DNA of 64,000 nt from NCBI GenBank assembly GCA_049513975.1, contig JBEKVM010000033.1, forward strand, positions 1 to 64,000. Reading direction: 5' to 3'. Below the pieces are notes generated by a model. It searched no databases. It saw only the letters and a program-made list of their open reading frames with translations, and was not told the origin of the DNA. Positions 35,533 to 44,639 of the stretch are shown piece by piece. Positions within the stretch are counted from its first letter, which is position 1; each line of letters opens with the position of its first letter. Both the position numbers and the translations under genes were made by a program. This DNA comes from JBEKOF01 sp049513975 (lineage in GTDB: Bacteria; Verrucomicrobiota; Verrucomicrobiia; Limisphaerales; Palsa-1400).

Positions 35533-36883
35533 TTGAGCCAGCCGGACATCCAGGAAAAGTTCTTGCAGTCCGCCGCCCGGCACGGCTACGCCACCGCCCC
35601 GGTCAAAACGACCCGCCTGCCGCCGGGCATTCCTTACATCGTCATCAGCGAGGCGGCGGAACGGTTCAGCTTTTACGGCATGAACGCCATTCTGACCGCG
35701 TTCATGGCCGGACAGGTCTTTGACGATCGAACGCATCGGACTCTCCCCCTATTCGGGTTGTTGGACACCCACGGAAAACCGGCCCCGATGTCGGACTCGC
35801 ACGCGACCGCCGCGTATCATTTTTTTGTCTTCGGGACCTATTTCATGTCGTTTTTGGGGGCGATCATTTCCGACGGTTTTTTTGGGAAGTTCCAGACGGT
35901 CATGGTCCTCTCCGTTGTGTATTGTTTGGGTCATTTTGCGCTGGCGTTGAACGCGACCCGCTTGGGATTGTTCATCGGTCTGGCGCTGATCGCTTTGGGC
36001 GCGGGCGGCATCAAGCCCTGCGTCTCCTCCAACGTGGGGGACCAATTTGGGGCCAGCAACCAACATCTCATGTCGCGGGTATTCGGCTGGTTTTATTTCG
36101 CCATCAATTTTGGCGGAACGTTTTCCCAGTTGTTGATTCCTTTCCTGCTCGTGACTTATGGCCCTCATCTGGCGTTTGCCGTTCCGGGGATCTTGATGTT
36201 GATGGCAACGATTATTTTCTGGAGCGGACGCCGGAAGTTTGTTCATGTGCCGCCCAGCGGCAAAACCGTTCTGACCGAAGCGTTAAGCCCGGCTGGCTTG
36301 GGCATTGTCCTCCGGTTGTCCGGGCTTTACGTCTTTTTCATCGTCTTCTGGGCGCTCTACTACCAGAGTTCGTCCGCCTGGGTCCTACAGGCCGGCCGGA
36401 TGGACCTGCACTGGCTCGGGCGGGACTGGATTCCTTCGCAGTTGCAGGCCATCAACTCGATCCTGATCCTGCTTTTCATTCCGCTCTTTTCCTACGTGAT
36501 TTACCCGGTGGTCAACCGCTTCTTCGCCCTCACGCCTCTGCGCAAAATCTCCATCGGCTTCTTTCTCATGGTGCCCGCCTTTATGATTACCCTCGGAAGT
36601 CATGGTCTCCATCACCGGACTTGAGTTCTCCTACGCCCAGGCGCCCAAAAAAATGAAGTCCTTTGTCATGGCGTTGTTTTTCTGCCCGTTCGCCCTGGGC
36701 AATCTTTTCACCGCCGCCGTCAACGAGTTGAACGAACACAACGGGCGGCTCGTTTTTTCCTATGTGGACTACTACGTTTTCTACACTTGTTTGATGCTGA
36801 CGGCGTCTGTCTTGTTTATCTTCGTCGTCCGCAAATTTAAATCCCATACCTTCCTCCAGAATGAATCCCCCGCCCCGGCGTAA
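35533..36883 (+). pseudogene. POT/PTR-family peptide transporter, disrupted by deletion and frameshift
   Basis: Starts at TTG (35533) 2 bp after the YlbF gene. The first 354 residues are a normal proton-coupled oligopeptide transporter, including the ExxER motif SEAAERFSFYGMNAI. Near 36595 the frame runs into a short wrong tail (HGLHHRT, stop 36624). The correct C-terminal part continues in another frame from about 36596: E-V-M-VSITGLEFSYAQAPKKMKSFVMAL to the stop at 36883. In intact family members roughly 30 residues separate these parts, so about 90-100 bp appear deleted together with a frame change. The product is probably inactive unless this is an assembly error. Confidence 0.85.
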
Positions 36884-36899
36884 CCGGCTTATGGTTGAT

Positions 36900-36945
36900 C
36901 TTAATCCTAATCTTAATCCTAATCTCAATCTCAATCTCTCCTAAT
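36900..36945. repeat. CYTAAT hexamer array, copy C
   Basis: Six hexamers (CTTAAT, CCTAAT, CTTAAT, CCTAAT, CTCAAT, CTCAAT) and a degenerate end lie in the 115-bp gap before hisD. Same orientation and consensus as 10828-10866. Confidence 0.75.
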
Positions 36946-36998
36946 CGAGTTGCGCTGCCTTTGACTTTCGCGCGCCCTTCCTCTAACTTGGCGGCCTC

Positions 36999-38297
36999 AT
37001 GAATGTCCTGCTCCTCAAGGCCCCGGATTTCAGCGATCAATGCCGCCGCCTGATCGCTTCCTCCAGCTTGTTTGATCCGGTCATCGAGCAGCGCTCCCGC
37101 GAAATCATTCAGGCCGTGCGCGAACGCGGCGACGCCGCCCTCAGCGAGTTTGCCCGGCGCTTCGACGGCGCGACCCTGGAACCGGACCAATTCGCCGTGT
37201 CGCACTCCGAATTGATGGCCGCTTCCTTGCGCGCGGATGAATCGCTGCGCGCGGCGGTGGCGGAAGCGTCCGCCAACATCGAGGCCTTCGCCAAACGGTC
37301 CCTGCGCCGGGGCTGGTCCATGCGCAACTCGCACGGCGCGACGGTGGGCGAAAAGTTTGATCCCTTTTTTCGCGTCGGGATTTACATCCCGGGCGGCATG
37401 GCCCCGCTGGTTTCGACGGCGCTGATGACCATTCTGCTGGCGCGCGTGGCCGGTTGCCGCCAGATCGTCGTCTGCACACCGTGCGATCGCCACGGGCAAT
37501 TGAACCCCGCCCTGCTCTACGCCGCCCGCCGCGCCGGGGCGACGGAAATTTACCGCATCGGTGGCGTGCAAGCCATCGCCGCCCTGGCCCTGGGAACGAA
37601 AACCATCCACCCTGTGCAGAAGATTTTCGGGCCGGGCAACGCCTACGTCGTGGCGGCCAAGCGCCTGCTTTACGGTTACGCGGCCATGGATCTGCTGCCG
37701 GGGCCGAGCGAGTTGCTCGTGCTGGCGGATGACACGGCCAAGGCCGCCTTCGTCGCCGCCGATTTGCTGGCGCAGGCCGAACACGGATCGGGGCACGAGC
37801 GGGTCTGGCTGGTGACCCCTTCGCTCGAGTTGTTGCGCGCCGTGCAAAAGGAAATCGCCCGCCAATTGCCCGGGCTGGCGCGGCGCCAACTCATTGAACG
37901 CGCCCTGCGCAACAACGGCTGGCTCATCCAGGTCGCCGGCCTCGCGCAGGGGGTGGAGCTGGCCAACCGTCTCGCGCCGGAGCATTTGGAAATCATCTGC
38001 CGTCACGGCGCGGATTTGGCGGCGAAAATCACGACGGCGGGGGCGATTTTTCTGGGTGGCGATTCGCCCACCGTGCTGGGCGATTATGTGGCCGGCCCCA
38101 GCCACACCTTGCCGGCCGGCGGGACGGGCGCGTCCTTCGCCGGCTTGACCGTGGACCAATTTCAACGGCGCACCAGCCTGGTCGAATACAAAAAACCCGC
38201 CCTGAAAAAAGCGCTGAAAACCGTCCAAAAATTCGCCCAATTGGAAGGATTGGACGCGCACGGACGCTCCGCCGAAATTCGTTTTCGGAAACGATAA
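36999..38297 (+). CDS. hisD: Histidinol dehydrogenase
   Basis: 432 residues. Catalyses the last two oxidations of histidine synthesis (L-histidinol to L-histidine). Family signatures: RFDGATLEPDQFAVS, VGIYIPGGMAPLVSTALM, GGVQAIAALALGTKTIHPVQKIFGPGN, the zinc-ligand region LLAQAEHGSGHERVW, NRLAPEHLEIIC and the C-terminal GDYVAGPSHTLPAGGTGASFAGLTVDQF. Full length. It lies 18 bp upstream of hisC, a conserved his pair; other his genes are not in this window. Confidence 0.97.
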   Translation: MNVLLLKAPDFSDQCRRLIASSSLFDPVIEQRSREIIQAVRERGDAALSEFARRFDGATLEPDQFAVSHSELMAASLRADESLRAAVAEASANIEAFAKRSLRRGWSMRNSHGATVGEKFDPFFRVGIYIPGGMAPLVSTALMTILLARVAGCRQIVVCTPCDRHGQLNPALLYAARRAGATEIYRIGGVQAIAALALGTKTIHPVQKIFGPGNAYVVAAKRLLYGYAAMDLLPGPSELLVLADDTAKAAFVAADLLAQAEHGSGHERVWLVTPSLELLRAVQKEIARQLPGLARRQLIERALRNNGWLIQVAGLAQGVELANRLAPEHLEIICRHGADLAAKITTAGAIFLGGDSPTVLGDYVAGPSHTLPAGGTGASFAGLTVDQFQRRTSLVEYKKPALKKALKTVQKFAQLEGLDAHGRSAEIRFRKR

Positions 38298-38315
38298 TTC
38301 ATCGGACCCGCTCCC

Positions 38316-39440
38316 ATGGACACCCCTTCCCGCAGTCAACAATCGTATGTCCGGCCCATCGTGCGCCGTCTCCGTGCCTACGTTCCGGGTGAACAGCCCA
38401 GGATCCAGGGCCTGGTCAAACTCAACACCAACGAGAACCCTTATCCGCCTTCCCCCAAAGTGCTCCGCGCCATCAAGTCCGCTGCGGACGCACGGCTGCG
38501 CCTCTATCCCAATCCGACCGCGGAACCCCTGCGCGCGAAACTGGCGGCGTTGCACCATTGCCGGCCGGCGAACCTCATCGTGGGCAACGGCTCCGATGAA
38601 TTGCTCGCCCTGGCCACCCGCGCCTTTGTCGAGCCGGAAAGCGCCTGCCCGCCCAACCCGCGGTCACGGGCGGTGGTTCAATTTTTTACGCCCAGCTACT
38701 CCCTCTATCCGGTGTTGGCGGACATCGCCGGCGCGCGCCGCAATCCGGTCCCGCTCGCGGCGGATTTCGGGCTTCCGCCGATAGCCGAACTGACGGCGGG
38801 CCGGTGGGATTTCCAGGCCGCGCTCACTTTCATCACCACGCCCAATGCGCCCAGCGGACGCGGGTACGCCACGGCGGAACTGGAAAAACTGTGCCGCGCC
38901 CAACGCGGCGTGGTCGTTTTGGACGAAGCCTATGTGGATTTTGCCAAAGAAAATGCGCTCGCGCTGGCCTTGCGCCATCCGCACGTCCTCGTGGCCCGGA
39001 CCTTTTCCAAGGCCTACTCGCTCTGCTTCCAGCGCATCGGTTATTTCGTGGGCCACCCGGACTTGATCGCCGCGCTTCAGAAAATCCGGGACAGCTATAA
39101 TGTGAACGGCCTGGGCCAGATTGCCGCGCTGGCCACGCTTTCGGAGCTGCCGTACTACCGGCGCGGTTTCAAGCGCATCATCGCCACGCGCCAACGCCTG
39201 GCGGAGGATCTGGTCAAATTGGAATTCGCCGTCCTTCCGAGCCAGACCAATTTCATTTTCGCGCGCCCGCCAAAATTCCCCGCCGAAGCCTGGCTGCAAA
39301 AACTGCGCCAGCGCAAAGTCCTGGTCCGCTGGTTCGATTACCCCGAAACAAAAGATTTTCTGCGCATCACCATCGGCACCGGGGCGGAGGCCGAAGCACT
39401 CCTGCTCGCGGCCCGGTCGGTGCTGCGCTGCACAATATAA
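38316..39440 (+). CDS. hisC: Histidinol-phosphate aminotransferase
   Basis: 374 residues of the fold-type I PLP enzymes: LNTNENPYPPSP near the N-terminus, VGNGSDELL, TTPNAPSGRGY, VVLDEAYVDFA, the PLP-lysine motif ARTFSKAYSLCFQRIGYFVG (Lys about 231) and the C-terminal LVRWFDYPETKDFLRITIGT. Converts imidazole-acetol phosphate and glutamate to histidinol phosphate. It follows hisD directly. Confidence 0.96.
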   Translation: MDTPSRSQQSYVRPIVRRLRAYVPGEQPRIQGLVKLNTNENPYPPSPKVLRAIKSAADARLRLYPNPTAEPLRAKLAALHHCRPANLIVGNGSDELLALATRAFVEPESACPPNPRSRAVVQFFTPSYSLYPVLADIAGARRNPVPLAADFGLPPIAELTAGRWDFQAALTFITTPNAPSGRGYATAELEKLCRAQRGVVVLDEAYVDFAKENALALALRHPHVLVARTFSKAYSLCFQRIGYFVGHPDLIAALQKIRDSYNVNGLGQIAALATLSELPYYRRGFKRIIATRQRLAEDLVKLEFAVLPSQTNFIFARPPKFPAEAWLQKLRQRKVLVRWFDYPETKDFLRITIGTGAEAEALLLAARSVLRCTI

Positions 39441-39454
39441 CCTTTTCGATAATC

Positions 39455-39790
39455 ATGTCCGAACACCGATCCATTTCACTCTCTATCAAGAGGTGTTTCC
39501 CATTTTTCGCATTGATGTTATTGACGCTCTCCGCTTGCGAGACACAAAGGGAAAGGGTAGAAAGGACACAGGTAATCATACAAGGAATTGATTGCGTGAC
39601 GGTAGCGTGGGTAAATTCTGCCGAAAGATGTCAGATTGTGGGTGAAAGTCTCTCTGAAATAGGCATTTCGAGCGCGACTGAAGGGAGTATGGTTTATGCT
39701 GTTGAGGTTCCAAAGGCTGACTACGTTCGGGCAATCTGGAAACTCAAACACGAACCCAAGCTCAAAGGGAAATGGATCCGCTTTATTTAA
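39455..39790 (+). CDS. Small predicted lipoprotein, unknown function
   Basis: 111 residues. Signal peptide with lipobox LLTLSAC (Cys about 28), then a short alpha/beta domain (VIIQGIDCVTVAWVNSAERCQIVGESLSEIGI...VEVPKADYVRAIWKLK) with no recognised family. Its AT content is higher than in the flanking genes. It overlaps the 3' end of the convergent sulfotransferase gene by 4 bp. Confidence 0.62.
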   Translation: MSEHRSISLSIKRCFPFFALMLLTLSACETQRERVERTQVIIQGIDCVTVAWVNSAERCQIVGESLSEIGISSATEGSMVYAVEVPKADYVRAIWKLKHEPKLKGKWIRFI

Positions 39791-41373
39791 TCCGCATAAC
39801 CAAAGGCCCGGCAGTAGGGAGCGAGGGCGGACTTGAGCGGCTCCAGCGCCTCCGCGTAATGTTCCCAGCGCCGCACGGCGCGCTGATAGACCGGCTGGGT
39901 CACGTCGTGGTAGGTCGGCGCAAAAACGAATTTTTGCCGCGCCGTCTCGTAATACTTCGCCTGGGACTCATGCCACGGCACTCCGAGGAAATCCGTCAGC
40001 CGCCGTCCCTCGCCTTCCAGATTATTGACAATATCTTCATAGCGCGTTTCCATCCACCCGAAGCCGCCCACCTCGCGCAGGCGCAGCCAGGCATCCATGC
40101 AGTCGGAATAGAATTTGGCCGTCCTGCCGAGACTGAGAAAATTGGCGTTCACCGCGGTCAGGGTGAGATTCTGAAAGAAGCAACTGATAACGACGTCCCG
40201 CGGATCGCGCAAGGTGATGATTATTTTCGAGGCGGGAAAAAGGCGCAGCCAGACATGGAGCGAGCCGGTCAGGGAGGGATTTTTGTCCAGCAGCAACCTG
40301 CCGCCCGGCCCTTCCTCCATTTGGCGCAGCAGACTTTTGCAGTAGCGCCCGATCAAAGCGGCTCGCGCGGACGAACCCAGCGCGTTCAGGGATTTCAAGG
40401 TCAGGGCCCTGGCCGGCGGCATGGGCGCCAGCTTGTTCAACACCTCCTGCGCGAAGGATTCCGGTTCGTCAAAAACAAGAATCTGCGGGTGCGCGCCCAG
40501 CACTTGTTCAATCAAAGTCGTGCCGCTGCGGGGCGGGCCGCCCAGAAAAGCCAGCGGATGCGCGCAGGGGGCGGTGTCCGCTTCCTCGCGCCAGCGCCGG
40601 AGGCTCTCCGGTGTCAGCGCCGCCAGCAGCCCGCGCCGCGCGCCGGCCATCTTGTCGTACATCTTTTCCAGCGAGGGCGTGTCCGCCATTTGCCGCACGA
40701 GCGCCTTCGAGTCGCGCAGAAAACGCATTGCTTCCGCGTATTGCCCGGTTGAGTCCAGCACGACGCCGAGCAGATGGCTGGCCGAAATTTTTACATTCGG
40801 GTCCGGCGGATTGTTTTTCAGCAAATCGCGCAAGGCCGTCTCCGCTTCCCCGTTGCGGCCCTGGCGATGCCAGAGAAAAGCGCGGAAATAGAGCGCCTGG
40901 GCGTCATGCGGATGCCGCCTCAGGCAGCCCTCGACACACTCCCGCGCTTCGTCCAGCCGCCGGTCCCTTTCCAACCACGCCGCCCAACTGAGGCAGGCAT
41001 GAACCGAGGAAGGATCCGCCGCTGCAGCCTGGGCAAAGCAGGCGGAGGCCTCGTCCAGGCGGCGCAGCCGATGGTATTGTTGACCGATGGAAACGAGCAA
41101 ATCGGCATCGGCGGCGGCCAAGGCCGCGGCCCGCCCGCAGGCCTGCCGCGCCAGGGCGAAATCCAGTTCCCCCGCGGCCGCGATGCCCAACTCCATCCAC
41201 AAGCCGGCCACGCCCGGGAATTGTTTGACCAAGTTGCGCTAACTGTTCAAGGCGAGGGCGTGGCGGCCCTGGATCAGATGTTGTTGCGCGGCGTGCCAGG
41301 AAGCCACGACATGGGGCTGGCGCTGCAATTTTGCCAGATCATCTTGCGGGCCGCCGTTGACGCTTTCTGTCAT
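39787..41373 (-). pseudogene. TPR-sulfotransferase interrupted by an in-frame amber codon
   Basis: The downstream 481 residues contain TPR units, then a PAPS-dependent sulfotransferase domain with the 5'-phosphosulfate loop FLGGPPRSGTTLIEQ (about 229-243) and the 3'-phosphate motif KIIITLRDPRDVVISCF. In the same frame upstream, an ATG at 41373 starts MTESVNGGPQDDLAKLQRQP and a further TPR half-unit ending RHALALNS, directly followed by TAG (41239-41241) and RNLVKQFPG. The stop falls near the aromatic position of the TPR helix B, where TAC (Tyr) would complete the repeat. Either a nonsense mutation, a sequencing error, or translation restarts at TTG 41232. Confidence 0.8.
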
Positions 41374-41530
41374 GCGAAGCTGTCGTTTTGGAGACTTGTA
41401 AGGTTTGCCCCTGTGGCGGTCAAGGGAAAGCGTCGCGCTCCCTGTTGTATTTCCCTTGAATTGGAAAGGCAGCGGGATCAAGATCAGGGCGGTGGGGATG
41501 AGGTTGGTGTTCCCGTCACCCGATGAAATT

Positions 41531-41929
41531 ATGCCAAAGATGAAAAAGACTTTTATTCTCCTCGTGTTGCCGCTGGCGCTGGCCGGCTGCAGTTCTTCCA
41601 TCATCAATTTGACTCCAAGCCGCCTGGCCCGAAACAGTGATGGCACTTACCATGTGGAAGCGGCCTGGCGGACCACCGAACAAACCATCCGCCCGGAGAG
41701 CCTCAAGCCTTGGGTGGTGGTGGGCTTCGAGAAATACGAGATGAGCCCGGAGTTGGTGGTGAAGGATCGCTGGGAGACGTTTGTGCCGGTGCCGGCGGAC
41801 CAGAAACTGATACATTACCGGTTCCAATTCGATTTCTCCCGAAACGCGATTTCCGCGGCAGTGGAAGACAGCAAGATGTCGCCGGAATTCACCCTGGAGA
41901 TTGCGGACAAGGCGTCCGGGGGAAAATAG
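41531..41929 (+). CDS. Small predicted lipoprotein, unknown function
   Basis: 132 residues from ATG 41531. Signal peptide MKKTFILLVLPLALAGCSSS with a clear lipobox (LAGC). The mature domain is beta-rich (SDGTYHVEAAWRTTEQTIRPESLKPWVVVGFEKYEMSPE...HYRFQFDFSRNAISAAVEDSKMSPEFTLEI), resembling an immunoglobulin-like fold. An in-frame upstream ATG would bury the signal peptide, so the internal start is used. Confidence 0.72.
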   Translation: MPKMKKTFILLVLPLALAGCSSSIINLTPSRLARNSDGTYHVEAAWRTTEQTIRPESLKPWVVVGFEKYEMSPELVVKDRWETFVPVPADQKLIHYRFQFDFSRNAISAAVEDSKMSPEFTLEIADKASGGK

Positions 41930-42011
41930 GCAAGGGCGGAGAAGCGCCAAGCGGAGGAGTGAACGCCCCGCCGTGGATGCCGAAAGAAGGAATGCTGACC
42001 CGCGCCCCCGG

Positions 42012-43196
42012 TCATTTGGTGTTTTCCCAAGCGGCTTCGAATAACCGGGCAAAATCGGCGGCGGCGACGGGGCGCGGATTAAAGGCGGCGGTCCACTGTC
42101 GGGCGGCTTCACGCGCCAACACGGGGATGCTGGAATGGGTTACGCCGCATTGGGAGAGGGAGCGCGGCAGGCCGGCCAGGTCGAGCAAAGATTCCAGTTT
42201 TTCCGCCAGGTGATCGGCGTTGGACGAATCCAGGCTGGCATAGAGACGGGCGGCGGCGGGGTTGCGGCCGTTGAAACGCAGGACGTGCGGCAGCATCAGG
42301 CCGATGGCCTGGCCATGCACGATGTTGAAATGAGCGGACAGTGGGTTGGCCGCCGCATGGGCCGCGCCCAACATGCTGTTCTCAATGGCCAGACCGGCCA
42401 GGGCCGCGCCGAGCAACATGCCGGCGCGCGCCTCCAAATCATCCGGCCGTTTGAGCATGCGCGGGAAATGGGACCAGCAGAGGCGGAAGGCCTGGCGTGA
42501 ATAGGCCAGGGAAATGGGATTGCGCGGTCTGGTCACGGCCGTTTCCAAGGCGTGGCTGAGGGCGTCAATGCCGGTGCAGGCCGCGACGCGGGGCGGTTGG
42601 GAAAGGGTCAGGAGAGGATCGAGAATGGCGATGCGGGCGGCGGCTTTGGGATCGCCGCAGGCCATTTTTTGATGGGTGGTTTCATCGGCAATCAGGGCGA
42701 AGGACTGGCACTCGCTGCCGGTGCCGGCGGTGGTCGGAATCGCGATCAAGGGAAGCATCGCCCGGGCCGCCTTGCCCACACCCCGATAGTCCTGCATGCG
42801 ACCGCCGTTGGTGAGGAGGAAATTGCAGCCCTTGGCGGTGTCAAGGCTGCTGCCCCCGCCCAATCCGACGAAACCGTCTATGGCGGCGGCGCGGGCGACA
42901 GAGAGACAGACGCCCACGTCGCGGGTGGATGGGTTCTCCCGCACTTTGTCGAACAAGACTGTTTGCACGCGCGCCCCCTGCAAGGAGCGGCGGACCCGCT
43001 CCGCATGACCGGCGGCGACGACGCCGGCGTCGGTGACCAGAAGGACTTTTTTGACGCCGATTTGGCGGGCCAGTTCGCCCGCCCGTTCGGCCATGTTGTT
43101 CCCGAAGACGATGCGCGTGCGGGGTTGGTGATCGAAGGGGGCGAAGACGGCGCTGTCCGCGAGCCGATCCAGGAGTTTGGCGGGCCGGCGGTTCAT
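42012..43196 (-). CDS. Iron-containing (type III) alcohol dehydrogenase
   Basis: 394 residues. NAD-binding GLGGGSSLDTAKG (GGGSxxD), IPTTAGTGSECQSFALI, the metal ligands Asp-x3-His in CTGIDALSHALE and the downstream His in IVHGQAIGLMLPHVLRF. Reduces an aldehyde or oxidises an alcohol with NAD(P). It overlaps the aldehyde dehydrogenase gene by 4 bp and is the last gene of the seven-gene minus-strand operon. The substrate is unknown. Confidence 0.92.
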   Translation of the reverse strand: MNRRPAKLLDRLADSAVFAPFDHQPRTRIVFGNNMAERAGELARQIGVKKVLLVTDAGVVAAGHAERVRRSLQGARVQTVLFDKVRENPSTRDVGVCLSVARAAAIDGFVGLGGGSSLDTAKGCNFLLTNGGRMQDYRGVGKAARAMLPLIAIPTTAGTGSECQSFALIADETTHQKMACGDPKAAARIAILDPLLTLSQPPRVAACTGIDALSHALETAVTRPRNPISLAYSRQAFRLCWSHFPRMLKRPDDLEARAGMLLGAALAGLAIENSMLGAAHAAANPLSAHFNIVHGQAIGLMLPHVLRFNGRNPAAARLYASLDSSNADHLAEKLESLLDLAGLPRSLSQCGVTHSSIPVLAREAARQWTAAFNPRPVAAADFARLFEAAWENTK

Positions 43197-44623
43197 GCGG
43201 CGATGTCCAGGGAGCGCCGTTTGTAGAGGAAATCAAACAAGTTGCCTTCGTGCGGCTGGTCCCAGGAGATGTTCAGGGTGGAGATCGGGCCAAGGTTGAG
43301 CCGTTCGATGAGGGGCGACTCCAAAAGTTGTTCGATGAAGGCCGGGTCTTTGGTAATGGCGGTGACCGCGAGGGACGGCCCGATTTGCCGGAGCATTTCC
43401 GCCTGGGGAACGGGGACGACGCTGGCGTACGGGCAGAGGAATTCGCGGTTGGCCAGGGGATGGGCGAAAGAATCGCAGAGCACGATCGTGGGCCGCAAAT
43501 AGGTTCCGCCTTCGAACTGGACTTTGCGCGGGCCGGCGCGAAAGGCGGCGGTTATGTCGCTCGCGCCGGACGTTTTCAAACCTTCCTCGATGCTGGCATC
43601 AATAGACTCAGCCATTTTCGGATTGGCGAAGCCGGCCAGCCGGGCCTGGTCGTCGCTGCAAGAGCAAGGCGCAACGGGCCCGAGCTTTTCCGCCAGGGCG
43701 CGGGCGATTTCCGCGGCATGGCGCGGGACAACGACCGCGGACACGTTGATGCAACTCCGTCCGCCGTTGTCGGAAATGGTGGAGACGATGAGATCAATGA
43801 AGTCGGGCCAGCGCTCGATTTCGTCCTCGCCAATCAGAACTTTGCTGCAGCCCGGCCCGTGAATTTGAATGGCGGGATTGCCGGCGTAAGCCGCCGTGGT
43901 GCTGCTGTCACCGAAAAGAAGGGCGCGTCCGCAGCCCCGCAAAATTTCGGCGGCGCCTTCGTGATCGGTGGGGTAGAAGCCAAACGCCTCCACCGGACAA
44001 CCGGCCGCGACAAAGGCCTGGATGAGGCGGAAAGGCGTCCACGGCTCCTCGCGGCCCGGTTTGATGACCACGGGGATTTTCAGCGGGATGGCGGGCAGCC
44101 AGAGCGAGTTGACGGCGGGGGAATTGCTGGGCATGACCAGGCCGAGGCACTGGCTGGCCGGGTAAAAACTGAGGCGCGCGCCGAATTGCTCGCGCACGGC
44201 GCCGTCGAGCACGGCCGGATCCAGCCCGCGGGTCAAACCGTTGAGGACGGTTTTCATGTTGACAAGCACGCCGTGAATTTTCGCCATGTTGCGGCGCACC
44301 ATGACCTGGGGCAAACCGCTCGTGGCGGAGAGTGTCTCGATGTATTGCTGCGGGGACTGGGTTTCGCCCTGGCCGCCCAGCGGGAGCGAGCCGTGGAGAA
44401 ATTGCGCCGCCGCCTTGGCGCAAATTTCGAGGAGTTGCGTCACGGAAAAATTTTTCAGCGCGGCGCGCGATTCGGAGAATTTCCCCAAATCCTTGCGGAT
44501 GATTCCGGCGTTGACCTGACTGACGGTGGCGAGGACGGCGCCGGTGCGGCAGTCGGTGACATTCGACTTATCAAGACTTTCATAAGGGCGTCCGCGGCGA
44601 AGAACTGGGATGTGGGAGGGCAT
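43193..44623 (-). CDS. Aldehyde dehydrogenase-superfamily protein, possibly acylating
   Basis: 476 residues from the ATG at 44623; a longer frame upstream lacks similarity. PSNSPAVNSLWLPAIPLKIPVVIKPGREEPWTP is the cofactor-binding segment and DNGGRSCINVSAVVVP holds the catalytic Cys. The ELGG-type segment carrying the general-base Glu of hydrolytic ALDHs is replaced by HGPGCSKVLIGEDE, which fits CoA-acylating or LuxC-like reductases better. It lies between an adenylating enzyme and an alcohol dehydrogenase, so an acid-aldehyde-alcohol interconversion is inferred; direction unknown. Confidence 0.82.
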   Translation of the reverse strand: MPSHIPVLRRGRPYESLDKSNVTDCRTGAVLATVSQVNAGIIRKDLGKFSESRAALKNFSVTQLLEICAKAAAQFLHGSLPLGGQGETQSPQQYIETLSATSGLPQVMVRRNMAKIHGVLVNMKTVLNGLTRGLDPAVLDGAVREQFGARLSFYPASQCLGLVMPSNSPAVNSLWLPAIPLKIPVVIKPGREEPWTPFRLIQAFVAAGCPVEAFGFYPTDHEGAAEILRGCGRALLFGDSSTTAAYAGNPAIQIHGPGCSKVLIGEDEIERWPDFIDLIVSTISDNGGRSCINVSAVVVPRHAAEIARALAEKLGPVAPCSCSDDQARLAGFANPKMAESIDASIEEGLKTSGASDITAAFRAGPRKVQFEGGTYLRPTIVLCDSFAHPLANREFLCPYASVVPVPQAEMLRQIGPSLAVTAITKDPAFIEQLLESPLIERLNLGPISTLNISWDQPHEGNLFDFLYKRRSLDIAA

Positions 44624-44639
44624 GGAGAATGGGAGTTTT

